A DNA stretch of 64,000 bases from Sphagnum compactum (taxonomy: Eukaryota > Bryophyta > Sphagnopsida > Sphagnales): positions 1,364,001 to 1,428,000 of the forward strand of contig OZ234500.1 of the NCBI GenBank assembly GCA_965153455.1, in the 5' to 3' direction. Position numbers and translations under genes: made by a program. Below, one piece after another: positions 1 to 9,965 of this stretch. Under the pieces are notes generated by a model. That model saw nothing but the letters and a program-made list of their open reading frames with translations, had not been told where the DNA came from and did not search any database. Numbering within the stretch: the first letter of the stretch is position 1; each line of letters opens with the position of its first letter.

Positions 1-50
1 CTCTCGAACTTCCATAATTCCAACTCGTTCATTGTCGTGCTCTGCGCCAG

Positions 51-1526
51 GTTCCGTTCCCGCAAACGCCTGCGACAGCATTTGTGGAGTACGAGGGAAG
101 CTCACATATACATCCAGTCTACATGCCCACATTTCCAGCACACAATGATTCTTCCTACAGGGATTTCTGGGATTCACAAGAGCGAAGCCTCAACACTAGC
201 GATCAGACTCTCTACGTCCCGCAAACAATCGATAGAGAGTTATTCTTCACTGTCGGTTATGGTCTGAGCAGCAACAGCAGTTGCAGCCCTCTTCCAAATT
301 GTACCGCTGGTTTCGAAGGGTACAGGATTCTTGGTGCTGTGAACAACATCACGTTCGTCACTCCCAGCAGTTCGAACACCTCTTTGCTCCAGTATGCGTA
401 TCTGTATGATCGCGGAGTAAGCACGTCCAACTCCAACTTCGATCTCTCTTTTCCTGATGATCCAGAATCTACGTTCAATTACACCGGTCCTCAACCACCA
501 TTGTCCACCCGATTTCCAGAGCACGCAACACGGCTCAGTCACATCGAATACAACTCCAATGTCCAGGCACTTCTTCTTTTTTTTCTTCATCTTCTTCTCC
601 CCTTTTGCTGCAAATTCCAGGAGCAATCTGTCAGGAAAGGGAGCTAGAATCATTCTACAGTTGACAACCTTGTTACTACACATGGCGTGATTCTTCTATC
701 AGATTCATCGACTACAACTCCAATGTCCAGGCACTTGTTCTTGTTCTTGTTCTCCTCTCTATTGCTGGAACATCAAGGAGCAATCTCTCAGGAAAGGGAT
801 CTACAATCATTCTGTAACAGTCAAGCTTGTTGCTACACATGGTGTGATTCTTGTATCAGATTCAATGACAGAATTTTTTCTTTCTGGTGTTGGGGATGGA
901 CATTGTAATCTGCAGTTGGTACTGCAAGATACGTCGATTTTGCTGTTTGAGACACATCCTTTCCATCTCCATGGTTTCTCTTTCTACATTGTTGGTAGAG
1001 GTTACGGCAACTATGATCCTGCCACAAGTCCTGCTACTTTCAATCTCGTGAATCCACCGTACCGCAACACATTTGGTGTCAACTACGGTGGCTGGATTGC
1101 TATTCGCTTCCAAGCTGACAATCCTGGTTTGTTCATGCAAATCCTCATCTCTGCAAGCTCGAAAACCCCTGGATTCATTGTTTCTAGGAAGATAGATCAT
1201 CATAAGCTCTGCAGTTGCTGTGGTGTTGATGATATCCAGACCAAATCTTCTTTGAGGAACTCTGAATCCACGAGCAACCATCTGAATGTTTTGTTGTACA
1301 TTGAGTCACGACTGATAAAGCAACCAAACGAAAGAGAAAAGAGTTTGAAATTGTAATGAGAGAGAGCTTTTGAGTGCTTTTGCTGTCTGCTGCAGGAGCA
1401 TGGCTTTTCCATTGTCACATTGAACTCCATGCATCTTGGGGAATGGAGACTGTGTTTTTCGTGCATGAGGGAAATGCAAATAACCAAAGGCTCCCGTCAC
1501 CACCTATGGACTATCCTGTTTGTTGA
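51..1526 (+). CDS. Laccase (multicopper oxidase), last three exons, copy 1
   Basis: Secreted plant laccases oxidise phenolics such as monolignols with O2 using four copper ions. Three exons are visible: 51-566, 916-1126 and 1396-1526, ending in TGA. The first starts after ..GCGCCAG in phase 0 and encodes a cupredoxin stretch containing PQTIDRELFFTVGYGL and FNYTG. The second carries the copper motif HPFHLHG and IRFQADNPG. The third carries HCHIELHASWGM and ends PMDYPVC. Phases join cleanly (0, then 1). The 5' exons lie outside the window. The donor after residue VQ is GC rather than GT and sits in a tandem duplication. The position ten residues after the type 1 copper cysteine is Met, where most plant laccases have Leu. 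No stop or frameshift is seen in these exons. The family call is secure; whether the gene works is not. Confidence 0.9.
544..864 (+). repeat. Tandem duplication across a laccase exon/intron junction
   Basis: Two units, 544-707 and 708-864, are alike (period 164 bp). Each contains the last codons of the exon (TACAACTCCAATGTCCAG), the following GCACTT and a stretch of intron. The intron therefore begins with a second copy of the donor region. The same arrangement is at 59343-59663 in the other copy, so it predates the segmental duplication. Confidence 0.85.
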
Positions 1527-3380
1527 GAGTGAGTAAGCAACTCTTTTGTTTTACTGGTGCAAGATCGTCATCAATTTATATTGCATGTTTTCTGTTAGCG
1601 TGATGCTACATCAACTGCATGTCTCCTCCACTGATCCAGAAACGCTAGCATTCAATACTGTAGTACTTGTTGGTTAGGGGCAAACCAAACACATCTATGT
1701 TCAACGTAGCTTTCATGTGTAATCTGTGGCAATCTTTTACAGTGTTTATATCTGAAGCAACAAACATCAAAGTGTGTTTTTCCTGGCATCTGAATTCACA
1801 CAGATGAAGATATGTCTTGTGTTACCTGTGTAGTTATGGGAGAAAGCAGGACAAAACAGAAAGCAATTTCATGGCTCATTTTCCTGTCTTCTGGCTATGT
1901 ACAACTGCAAGACAACCATCTCAATAATCCTCATATTTGAGAGCCCTGGTCAGTAGGCATATTAGATTACTGCTTACCCACCAGTGTAGGCAAGAACTCA
2001 TTAAGGTCCCTCCATTGCTTGCAGCAAAGCACTTGGCATGGCTTTGTATGTCCCCAAGTGACTTGCAAAGTTAGGGAGATATTTTTATTGCAATAGCCAC
2101 TCCAAGTTGATGGAGATTGCAGGAAGTACTAAACTACCTATTCACTGGTTATTTTTGCTCAGAGTTCACATTCATCTTCTTCTACACACCACACAGCAAC
2201 TCTCTTATTTGCCATTCTTCTGTCCTTCATTGTTGTCACTGTTTTTGAGGCAAGGTCCCACACTTTTGATGTGTGAAGACAGGACTGCTGATGGAATTGA
2301 GAACTGAAATGAGTCTGAGTCCTTGTCAAAGAAGAAGGGAAGTGAAGGAAATCAATCTTCAATGTGAATAAATGACAGGAAAAATGCCTGGGGGCAACTG
2401 CATCACAAACTGAAGCTTCAACACATAATCCAAAGTCATGCTGGAGATGCAGTCAGGTGTCCACAATTCATGACCAAGGAGAAAAGAGGTAATGAAAGGC
2501 ATCATTGATGTCAACAAACCTCAAATGGTGATGATGCCAGGCAAGTTTCTCTTCAGTACAGTCTGAACTTTGACATGACTCTGCTAGAGTTTGTATCCCT
2601 CAGAGCAAACCATGTGCACCATTGTTGGATATGCAATTCTTTGACTGACTTGCAGTCACACTCAAGATTTGTTCAAATGAGCCACTGAGCAGTTTTGCTC
2701 TTGGAATTCTGCTTTCCACATGGTAAAACTTGGTTTTCTATACATTCCTTGTAGAAAAAACCTAACCTCGAGTGAAATTGGTGCAACACTCAGAATGCTC
2801 TAGTTGTTTATTCTGCTGTTTCAACACAACCTGCATCCCCACATACCAGCTGCTGTTGCAGTCATAAATTGGTCCCTCTCTAAAGCTAGGGAAACATGCA
2901 CCAGAAATGAACTCTGGAGAGACGACAGAACACTGCTCCATACACTCTGCTGAGTTCTCTCCAATCACCTTGGGACAGAAGGCAAACACTGCAAGCACAG
3001 GAAGGAAATTGAGTGTCTCTGTTGAGTGATCTTCAGATTTGCTTCTGGTTATCACTGCCTGCTGTTGTCATGATGCTCTTTACACTATCAGTTCTCAGAG
3101 CATTTGGGCCTGGGAATTGGCTTGTAGTCAAAAGGCTTGACCTCCACTTTCTGCAGAAGGTTTTCGATACTCTTTTAGCACAAATGATGAAAGTGGTCCA
3201 GTGCATCGTTGCTACAAGTTAAATGCTTGTAAACAATTGCAACATACAGTTCCTCATCAATAGCAAACACAGATGATGACAATGGTTCTGGACACAATCT
3301 GAATTGCATATCAAGAATTCTGCCTGAGAGAGAGAGAGGTGACAAAGCTCAAAAGAACTGCCCCACTGTACCTTATGTTC
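1527..3380. other. Intergenic, laccase 3' side to COX16
   Basis: No confident gene. The stretch is conserved in the second copy (60326-62172). The one thing worth noting is a possible cysteine-rich exon on the minus strand at 2847-2988, bounded by AG and GT splice motifs, with cysteine spacing C-x10-C-x3-C-x11-C-x11-C. I do not recognise a family and no flanking exons were identified. Confidence 0.5.
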
Positions 3381-4063
3381 CTACTCCAGATTAAACTTTT
3401 TCTTCTCAGCACCAGCTACAGGGCCTTCTCCTGTAAGTGATTGACTTAAAGCAGTAGCTTGCCATTCTCGATCATCTTGAGCTGACAACACATCCTTCCT
3501 GCAAATTTGTTGAGAAACCCTCAACCCAAAATCCTGCAAGGGTTTGTTGAAGAAGCATTAAACACTGAAGCAAAAACACAAGCACTCTGCCAAGCCTTAA
3601 CCCTAAACCTAAATCCTGCAAGTGTTTGTTGAATCTGAAGCGCTAAACAGTGAAGCAAAAACACTAGTCCATACAGAAGCTGCCAAGCTTTCCCATCAAT
3701 TTGCTCCAGTTCTTGCAATCCCTGAAACCTCCAGAAGAAGAAGAAGACGAAGCAGCAGCTAACATTGGCTGCAACATACATGTGCATACAATCCTAAACT
3801 CTTTCGGGTAACAAAGAGCAAGGACTCCTTTCAAAGTCCCCAAAAAAACCCAGCAATGGATCTCATGGAGCATCAGTATCTGAGAGAAGGAGTAAGAGAG
3901 TGAGAGAAGAGATTGCATACCAGCCTTGCTACAAATGGGCCAAGCCCAAGGAGCCGAGAATAGTGAGAGAGATGAGGGGAACTCCATACTTGAGGAAAGG
4001 GTTGGTCCATCCGACCCTCTTAAAATTGCTGCGGATGGCGCTTCTATTGCCGGTACTTGTCAT
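3381..4063 (-). pseudogene. COX16: COX16 cytochrome c oxidase assembly factor, copy 1, nonsense-mutated
   Basis: COX16 is a small inner-membrane protein of mitochondria needed to assemble cytochrome c oxidase. Exon 1 is 3921-4063 (ATG at 4063) and encodes the family's conserved stretch FLKYGVPLISLTILGSLGL, a single membrane helix. Exon 2 is 3381-3498 and encodes KDVLSAQDDREWQ..EKKKFNLE, matching the plant COX16 segment around DDREWE. The intron (3499-3920) is GT-AG and joins in phase 2 to make a Trp codon. At codon 45, LQQG reads L-stop-Q-G: TAG on the minus strand (plus 3929-3931), where copy 2 has CAG. This copy should therefore give only a 44-residue product ending in the helix. The intron contains a telomere-like CCCTAAACCTAAA motif near 3600. 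The identification rests on remembered family features, with no alignment run. Confidence 0.85.
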
Positions 4064-5380
4064 CTCTGCTCAAGCTTCAACATCTACTACAGAAGATTCA
4101 ACCCACAAAACACAAAGCGATGCCAACGCAACATCACCCACCTTCTGGAACGAAGTCAGAATCCCATTCTCCATGAAAATCCTCTTCAACTGCCATTATT
4201 GTCCTATCCCTATTGTTTCTCATGTGTGAAGAAGTCGGGACCAACGATCTCCGCCTCCTCATGAATTTGCACAAATGCAAACCCTGGCTTATTCTGATCC
4301 CTTACGTAAGTAACATGAGGGCATCAAAAGCTGGTGCTCGAAGCTGGCATTGGAAAATCTGTACTTATTAGAAGTATGAACCCAAGGATCCTTGCGATCA
4401 GTATTCATGGTGCCAACCTTTCAACGAGCTGTACACTACGAAATTTCTCTAAGCCCTTTACGTGAAACGGAAACAGTAAATTGGCCTTTACAGTACTTTT
4501 GGGATGAAGATTGACAGAAAAAGACCGTGAATCTTCGTTCAGCTGTTAAGAGTGCACACTTTGACAGTGCCTTGGAAGAGCACCTGTAGCAGGAAATGGT
4601 TCTTTTTCAATTGGCCAACTACAATGATTGGGGAGACAACTAAACAGTGCACACTCGATGTGCTAAATACTTGAAGAGGGGTGCTCTAAGATCAACTTGG
4701 CCACTTGAGTAGACCTGGTATCATGGGCGGCTTTTTTGTGGGCACTCGAGCAGACCTGGTATCATGGGCGGCATTTTTTTAGTGGGGTGGTTGCAACACT
4801 GGCAGTTCAGGTGAGGGAAGGTTTTTATCGCGATCATTACTCAGCGAATGTGTTTCTCGCTCTTGCCAAATACGTTTTTGGGTGTCTTCATTAGTAGGCG
4901 GACAAATAAGTTTTTGCGTGTCTTCATTAGTACGCAGACAGCTTCTTTCATCCATGCGTTAACATGACATGGACAGCAGAGGGCACTTTTTTATCAGGGT
5001 TGCTTTCCTTTCATACACAGAGTGTCAATGGCATTACAGAGAGCGCATGCCACCTCCATCTTGAGACGGGCTGTTATTGCGGGGGAGGGTTTTTTTAGGC
5101 TAGGAGTTTATCAGTTTATCTCCCCTTTCTTTAGTTGATTTGCTTCATGTGACTTGTGGAGGGTTTGGTTCTTAGTGGTTCCCTTTCCTCATTGTGGCCC
5201 ACCTTTGTTGGGCTCTTTGCTTGCTTGGACTTTGGTCCTTGCCCCTTGTTTCCTTTTCTCTCCTTTTCTTGGGTGCTTTTTTTTTTATAAAGTTTGGCAA
5301 GGTTTCATCATCAATTTGGCCACTCATTATGTGACCCCACAAATTAAAATGAGATGAAGAAATTTAGTCATAACATGTTG
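4064..5380. other. Intergenic, right part of duplication copy 1
   Basis: No gene recognised. It holds two short direct repeats: a roughly 41-bp unit containing GACCTGGTATCATGGGCGGC (about 4710-4775) and a roughly 35-bp unit containing GTGTCTTCATTAGTA (about 4880-4940). Both also occur in the second copy. The match to the second copy is followed to about 5215, where the window ends on the other side. Confidence 0.6.
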
Positions 5381-6320
5381 GTTTGGCTCATCAAGTGGTT
5401 GTGACTAGTGTTGGACATGCCTCAAAAAAAAGGTGAAAATTGTTCAAGGTTTCAAGCTAGTTCTCACTTTGAATACCTCTTGGTGTCACCAAGAGTGTTA
5501 CCCTTTCACAAACTTGTTTCCTGGTTCTCCAACTCAACCTATTCACTTGGAACTTTTTTTTTTTTAAAATTAAAATATATTGATACCTTATAAAAGTATT
5601 AAAGAATAGCAAGTTTAGGGTTTAAGTGATTAGTGCGAAGTAGGTTTAGGTTGATAGGTAGGTTTAGAAGAAAAACTTTAAAAATTTAGGTTTACTGAAA
5701 GAGGTTTCGTAGAGTCGTTGTTTGTGCGATGACTTTTTCTTTGTGCTTTCCTATAAAAATAAAAATGATGTATGCTCATCTTCCACGTTGCCCAACACCA
5801 TCACCATGCAAAGTTTAACAAAGTTAAACCACTTTGAGAATTGATCACGATTTAAAATGCCATTAGACCCAAGCGTTTCCCACAAGTGTATGATTGGGTC
5901 TCAGTCCAAAGGAAGCAACGTTGCAACTTGGCAATGGTTTTGCATTCTCAATATAGACTACGGGTCAAGAAAAATAGGGTTTACCAATGCCCAGCAAATG
6001 TATTGGAACTTCCAAATATTTTAGGGTGCCCAAACTGCGCTTGTATGATGACCATGTGCCTAGAAAATGTAATCTTTACCTTAGGAATAAACTAGTGCTG
6101 AGGGTAAATCACCTTAGTTGCATTTAACAACGCTTACAAAAGAAGCATTTCTCCAATTTTGTTATGAGACCAACAGTAACTAAAGCACATTGTTGTTTCA
6201 CATAGTATACAACTTTAGCCCATATATATCTCCCTAGTCACTATGCCCATGACTGTAGTGGTTGCATTCGTGTTGTGAAGCACATTATAAAGTTTGCCTC
6301 CAAAATAAAAGGCAACATAG
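5381..6320. other. AT-rich stretch, nothing recognised
   Basis: No open frame with family resemblance and no clear repeat array. It lies beside hAT transposase debris on the right and may be the decayed remainder of that element, but no termini were found. Confidence 0.4.
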
Positions 6321-7300
6321 TCAATTAAAGATTTTAGCTTGTGTCCACCAAGTCAAACACAAAGTCTCATTGGCATGTTCAACAAGATCATTGAAGAGGG
6401 AGAAATGAGATGATGTGAACCTTTGATCAGGATCATAATACATGATTTGTAGATTTATTTCAATTAGTTGAATAGTAGAAACATAGTTGCATATGAAAGT
6501 TGCACACCCTTGTGCAAACTTGGACAAACCTTACACTATTTCTAGCAAGGGAAAAACACATGCGAAACCTAACAAAGTCTTCACATCACATAACAATTCA
6601 TAGTTAATTTTTGCAATGTTGATGACCTTGCAACATCTTATGCCAATGTCTTCACAACAAGTGTTTTGTACTCATTCAAGATTCTCTTTGATGGTGAAAG
6701 CATCGAGACCCATTGAGTCTTAATATTTTTCAAGAGCTTGTTATCTTTATATTTTAGTGATTCAACAAGCTTGCTAACCTCAAGATGGCGCTTAAGGTTG
6801 TTTACAAAATAATTGTACATGGAAGAAAATAAGGATGAACAATCTTTTTTACCAAGCTCAAACCACTCAAGGTTTGGACAACAAGATTGATATGGTGTGT
6901 CACTTAGTGCACACCGATCACAAACAAAACATGATTTTGCATTAGTCAAATAGTCACACTAGATTTTAGCCCTTAAAAAATAGTGACTCCGTTTGCTCCA
7001 AAACAAACCAATTTGTTGGCTATTTTTGTTTCACTATAACCTCTATAATTAGTAAGACTTCACACAATCAAAGAAGTTAGGTTGTCAGAAAAGGTTCTAC
7101 CTACGACCTATTGCAAGTTCAACAATATTGATATCCACTTCCACAAATCTGTCACATAGACATGCATAAACAACCAACTTTGGTTGTCAATGGTTGTGAC
7201 CTCATCACAATTCAAGGATATAAATCATATTTTTTGCACACATTCTTTGATGGCTTGTAAAACAATGTTGTGCATTGCTTCGACCATGGTCCATCCTGTA
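6321..7300 (-). pseudogene. hAT-superfamily transposase relic (ZNF862/DUF4371-like)
   Basis: Read on the minus strand from 7300 downward, fragments in different frames follow the order of a plant hAT-type transposase-derived protein. First comes ISLNCDEVTTIDNQSW (about 7240-7190), then WISILLNLQ and a D-N-LT segment, then a long piece at 6638-6949 containing LLKNIKTQWVSMLSPSKR and EYKTLVVKTLA, then SKFAQGCATFICNYVSTIQL at 6321-6527. The frame is broken by several stops and shifts, for instance a stop just before ISLNCDEV. The C-terminal dimerisation region and terminal inverted repeats were not found. It is a dead fragment; the superfamily call rests on the CDEVTT..NQSW and NIKT-W-SML motifs. 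Confidence 0.65.
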
Positions 7301-8220
7301 GTATTAGACTAGTGTTTCTAAGGGAAAGTTCCAAGTTTCAAAAACTAGAATGGAACCAAGTGAAGCTTTCAAAATTTGTAAATAGGGCAACCTTGTTGTA
7401 ACAAATGCCATATTGTAACAAACTTAACATACTTCCTTCTCTTTTCTACTTTCCCTTAGTTGGCCACTTGAATAGCTACTGACACAAGGAAGTACTACAA
7501 TTACAATGATAATCCCATTTAGGTCGAAAAGTTACTAGTTACTACTGACACAAGGAAGCACTTTAGCAAGAATGTTAATCCAGCGTACATGGTTTACAGT
7601 TACTAGTTACTTTTTAGTGTTGCTTTATGGGAGCGGGAAATTAGGGACCTCGAGAGTGCGAATCTGTAGTGGCTCGATCGAATGCCTAGACAGATGGATG
7701 GATGAATGAGCGAGAAGAATTACCATTAGAATACCAATCTGAAGGAGATTGATGCAGACTGGATGATGAAAATGGTTGAAAGGAGGTGCAGTCACGGGAT
7801 CGTGGATGAACGTTCTCTACTCGCAGGAGCCCGTGGCTCCTCAAGGTTTTGGAGTTCTGATCTTCTGGGTCGTCGTCTACAGCAGTATCTGCAAACGAAG
7901 TTCTTCTCCCCCAAACTGTTTGTTCTCAGGTGCTCTTCCTTGTTAGACATTTTTTATTCACAAGTAATCATAGACGCTTTAGCTGCTTTTCCTGGATGTT
8001 CACAAGTAAACAGACGTTGTAGCTGCTCTTCCTGGTTACACATTTTCTGCTTTCGGCAAGTTGCACCAATGTAATTTGTTTACTGATAATGGTTGTAAAC
8101 AAGAATTTTCCTTTAGTGGCATTGGGTGTAATTCATTAGCTATCAGTTAGCAGAATTTAGTTGGGGAGTGTCTGGCAGTTATTAGGACCGCGTGCGATAG
8201 CAGCTACTCGCGGCACGAAT
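7301..8220. other. Region upstream of the SPX gene
   Basis: No coding exon recognised. It probably contains the promoter and 5' leader of the SPX gene starting at 8221. A duplicated phrase containing GACACAAGGAAG and TAGTTACT recurs at about 7480-7610. No clear TATA box could be assigned. Confidence 0.4.
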
Positions 8221-9965
8221 ATGAAGTTTGGAAAGAAACTGGCAAGAACCGTCAAGAGGATGCCCCTTGAACACAGAGAGAAACTGTTTTTGGATTATAA
8301 GATGCTGAAGGGGCATATCAAGCGTGTCGTGAACGCGAGCAAGGCCTCCGTCAGTAAAGAGCAGCTGCGTGAGGCAGCTCAGCCTCCAGAGCATTATCAT
8401 AACAAACTCCTGGAGTGGCCGCTTGCAGTCACATCTGCAGCTTTCGATGTTGGGGATCAGTCGATCATAGCACGAGAGGCGGGTGTCCAAGATGGTGTCG
8501 AAGATGGGCTCCTGGACGCCATCATGTGGCCGATTACCGCTGCCGCTACGGACAGTACTGTTCAGGCCCTGCCCCTGACATAGGAGGGCGTTGAGGGTTG
8601 GGAGGGACTTGAGTCCGCTTGGCTTAGCACGACGAATACCGATGGTGTTCTTGAAGACAATGAAGTTCAGCAGCCGATCTCCCTGACATGCAGCTAGGGT
8701 GTAAACGTTCGGCCTAGCACAGCTGCTACTGCGCCACCTTGCAGTACTGGTCTTGAAGCCGGTCTTGAGCCTGGACCGAACTCGCGGCACATGCCCGTAG
8801 AGGGTGTGGATCCAGCGGCTGTGGACGAACCTAATTCCGTATTTCCTCTGTTTTATTCAAGTATTGGTGCCAGAGGACAGGATGCTGATGTTCAGATGGA
8901 ACTAGAAGTGAGGCGATTCAAGCGCATGCTCGATGTAGAGTTCATCAAGATCAACAAGCATTTTGTGACTATCTTCCTTCAGAACGGTGAACTCATGGGT
9001 GTAAGCTGCTGTCATTAATTATCTTACTTGCCTTCAATTCCCTCTCTATTGCAGCTTGCATTCAATTCCCTCGCTACCGCTGATTCAGCTCTGTTATGTG
9101 AGAGCTCAACTGATTTGGGTGCTAGAAAGTCATCCAGACAGCATATTGTTATCATGAGGTGTTCTAGATTCCTGGTGTTTTTTTTTCTGGACTCATTTAA
9201 GCAGCTGCAGCAGCTTTCAAGGTTATACTATGATATTGTACACAATATTGTTATTCGTTACAGGAATCAGCTGCTCCAGTGCTTTTTTCTTTTTGCTGCT
9301 AGTTGACCGCTACTAATGAATTATTGTGCAGAAATTGGATGTGATGAGGAAAGCGGAAGAGGATAAGCAGAGAAGACTTCACCCTTCAGGCCACACTTTT
9401 TTCTGGGACATTACCGAGCTGAAAAGCATTCGCTTCAGCATGGCCATCCTTTATGTGGATATTCTCATTTTTCACTATTGTAACGCCGCCAACTATGAAG
9501 GTAGGAAAGGCTGCTTCAGTCCTCAGGAAAGACTTCTGCAGCTTGGCTTGTAGACTAAAGTCTAAGATATTGCAGTCAGGCACTGAGGCAGTGCTCGAGG
9601 TAAAACGAGCTGGACTAATAACAGCATTCTTTCTCTTGGTTTGTGCAGCTGCGGTTAAGATTCTGAAAAGGTTTGACAAGCACATCGGTTCAGATCTCCG
9701 CTGGAGCTATCTTCATCATGTGAAGGACCAGATGTTCTACGTTCTTGCAGATCGGATCTTGGACAGTGCTAACCATTGTCGTTACCTCATGTCTCTTGGT
9801 GCAATTCAGCCATTGCCGATGTCGGAGGAACAATTGCAGCGGCAGTTTAACAAAATAGGTGCCATGACCTTTAAGTTGTTGGATGCACGAGCTCTGGCTC
9901 TGGAAACAAGGAGTTCAACACACAATGCCCAGTCTTTGTACCCACCTGCAGCCACCAACTCTTAA
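8221..9965 (+). pseudogene. SPX-domain protein gene, two in-frame stops in exon 1
   Basis: SPX domains bind inositol pyrophosphates and report phosphate status; SPX-only plant proteins restrain PHR transcription factors. The start MKFGKKL at 8221 is the typical SPX N-terminus and is followed by DYKMLKGHIK (helices 1-2). Further in the same frame come RRFKRMLDVEFIKINKHF (8904-8964), the alpha-helical middle part, and after two introns AAVKILKRFDKHIG, the hallmark C-terminal SPX helix. Exons are 8221-9000, 9332-9500 and 9649-9965, all GT-AG with matching phases 0 and 1, giving a frame of 421 codons. Exon 1 is interrupted by TAG at 8581-8583 and 8695-8697, with SPX-like frame on both sides. No RING, EXS or MFS domain follows. 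Either it is a recent pseudogene or an unrecognised intron removes both stops; a usable acceptor (CACCTTGCAG) ends near 8746 but I see no good donor. Confidence 0.65.

Larger units (their letters stand above)
1..5215. repeat. Segmental duplication, copy 1 (laccase 3' end + COX16)
   Basis: This stretch matches 58800-64000 in the same orientation, with a few substitutions and small indels per kilobase. The offset is 58799 at the left and drifts to 58791-58792 near COX16. The match runs through exons, introns and intergenic DNA, so it is a genomic duplication and not retrocopying. The left edge is cut by the window start and the partner runs off the window end, so neither boundary is known. Each copy holds laccase exons followed by a COX16 gene on the opposite strand. 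Confidence 0.95.

Noticed and set aside
240-683. 147-codon frame antisense to the laccase exon (also 59039-59482)
   Set aside because: Shadow of the coding strand; conserved only because the duplicated DNA is.
3900-4264. Plus-strand frames over COX16 exon 1 (109 and 112 codons)
   Set aside because: Antisense shadows; the minus strand carries the recognisable COX16 exon with splice sites.
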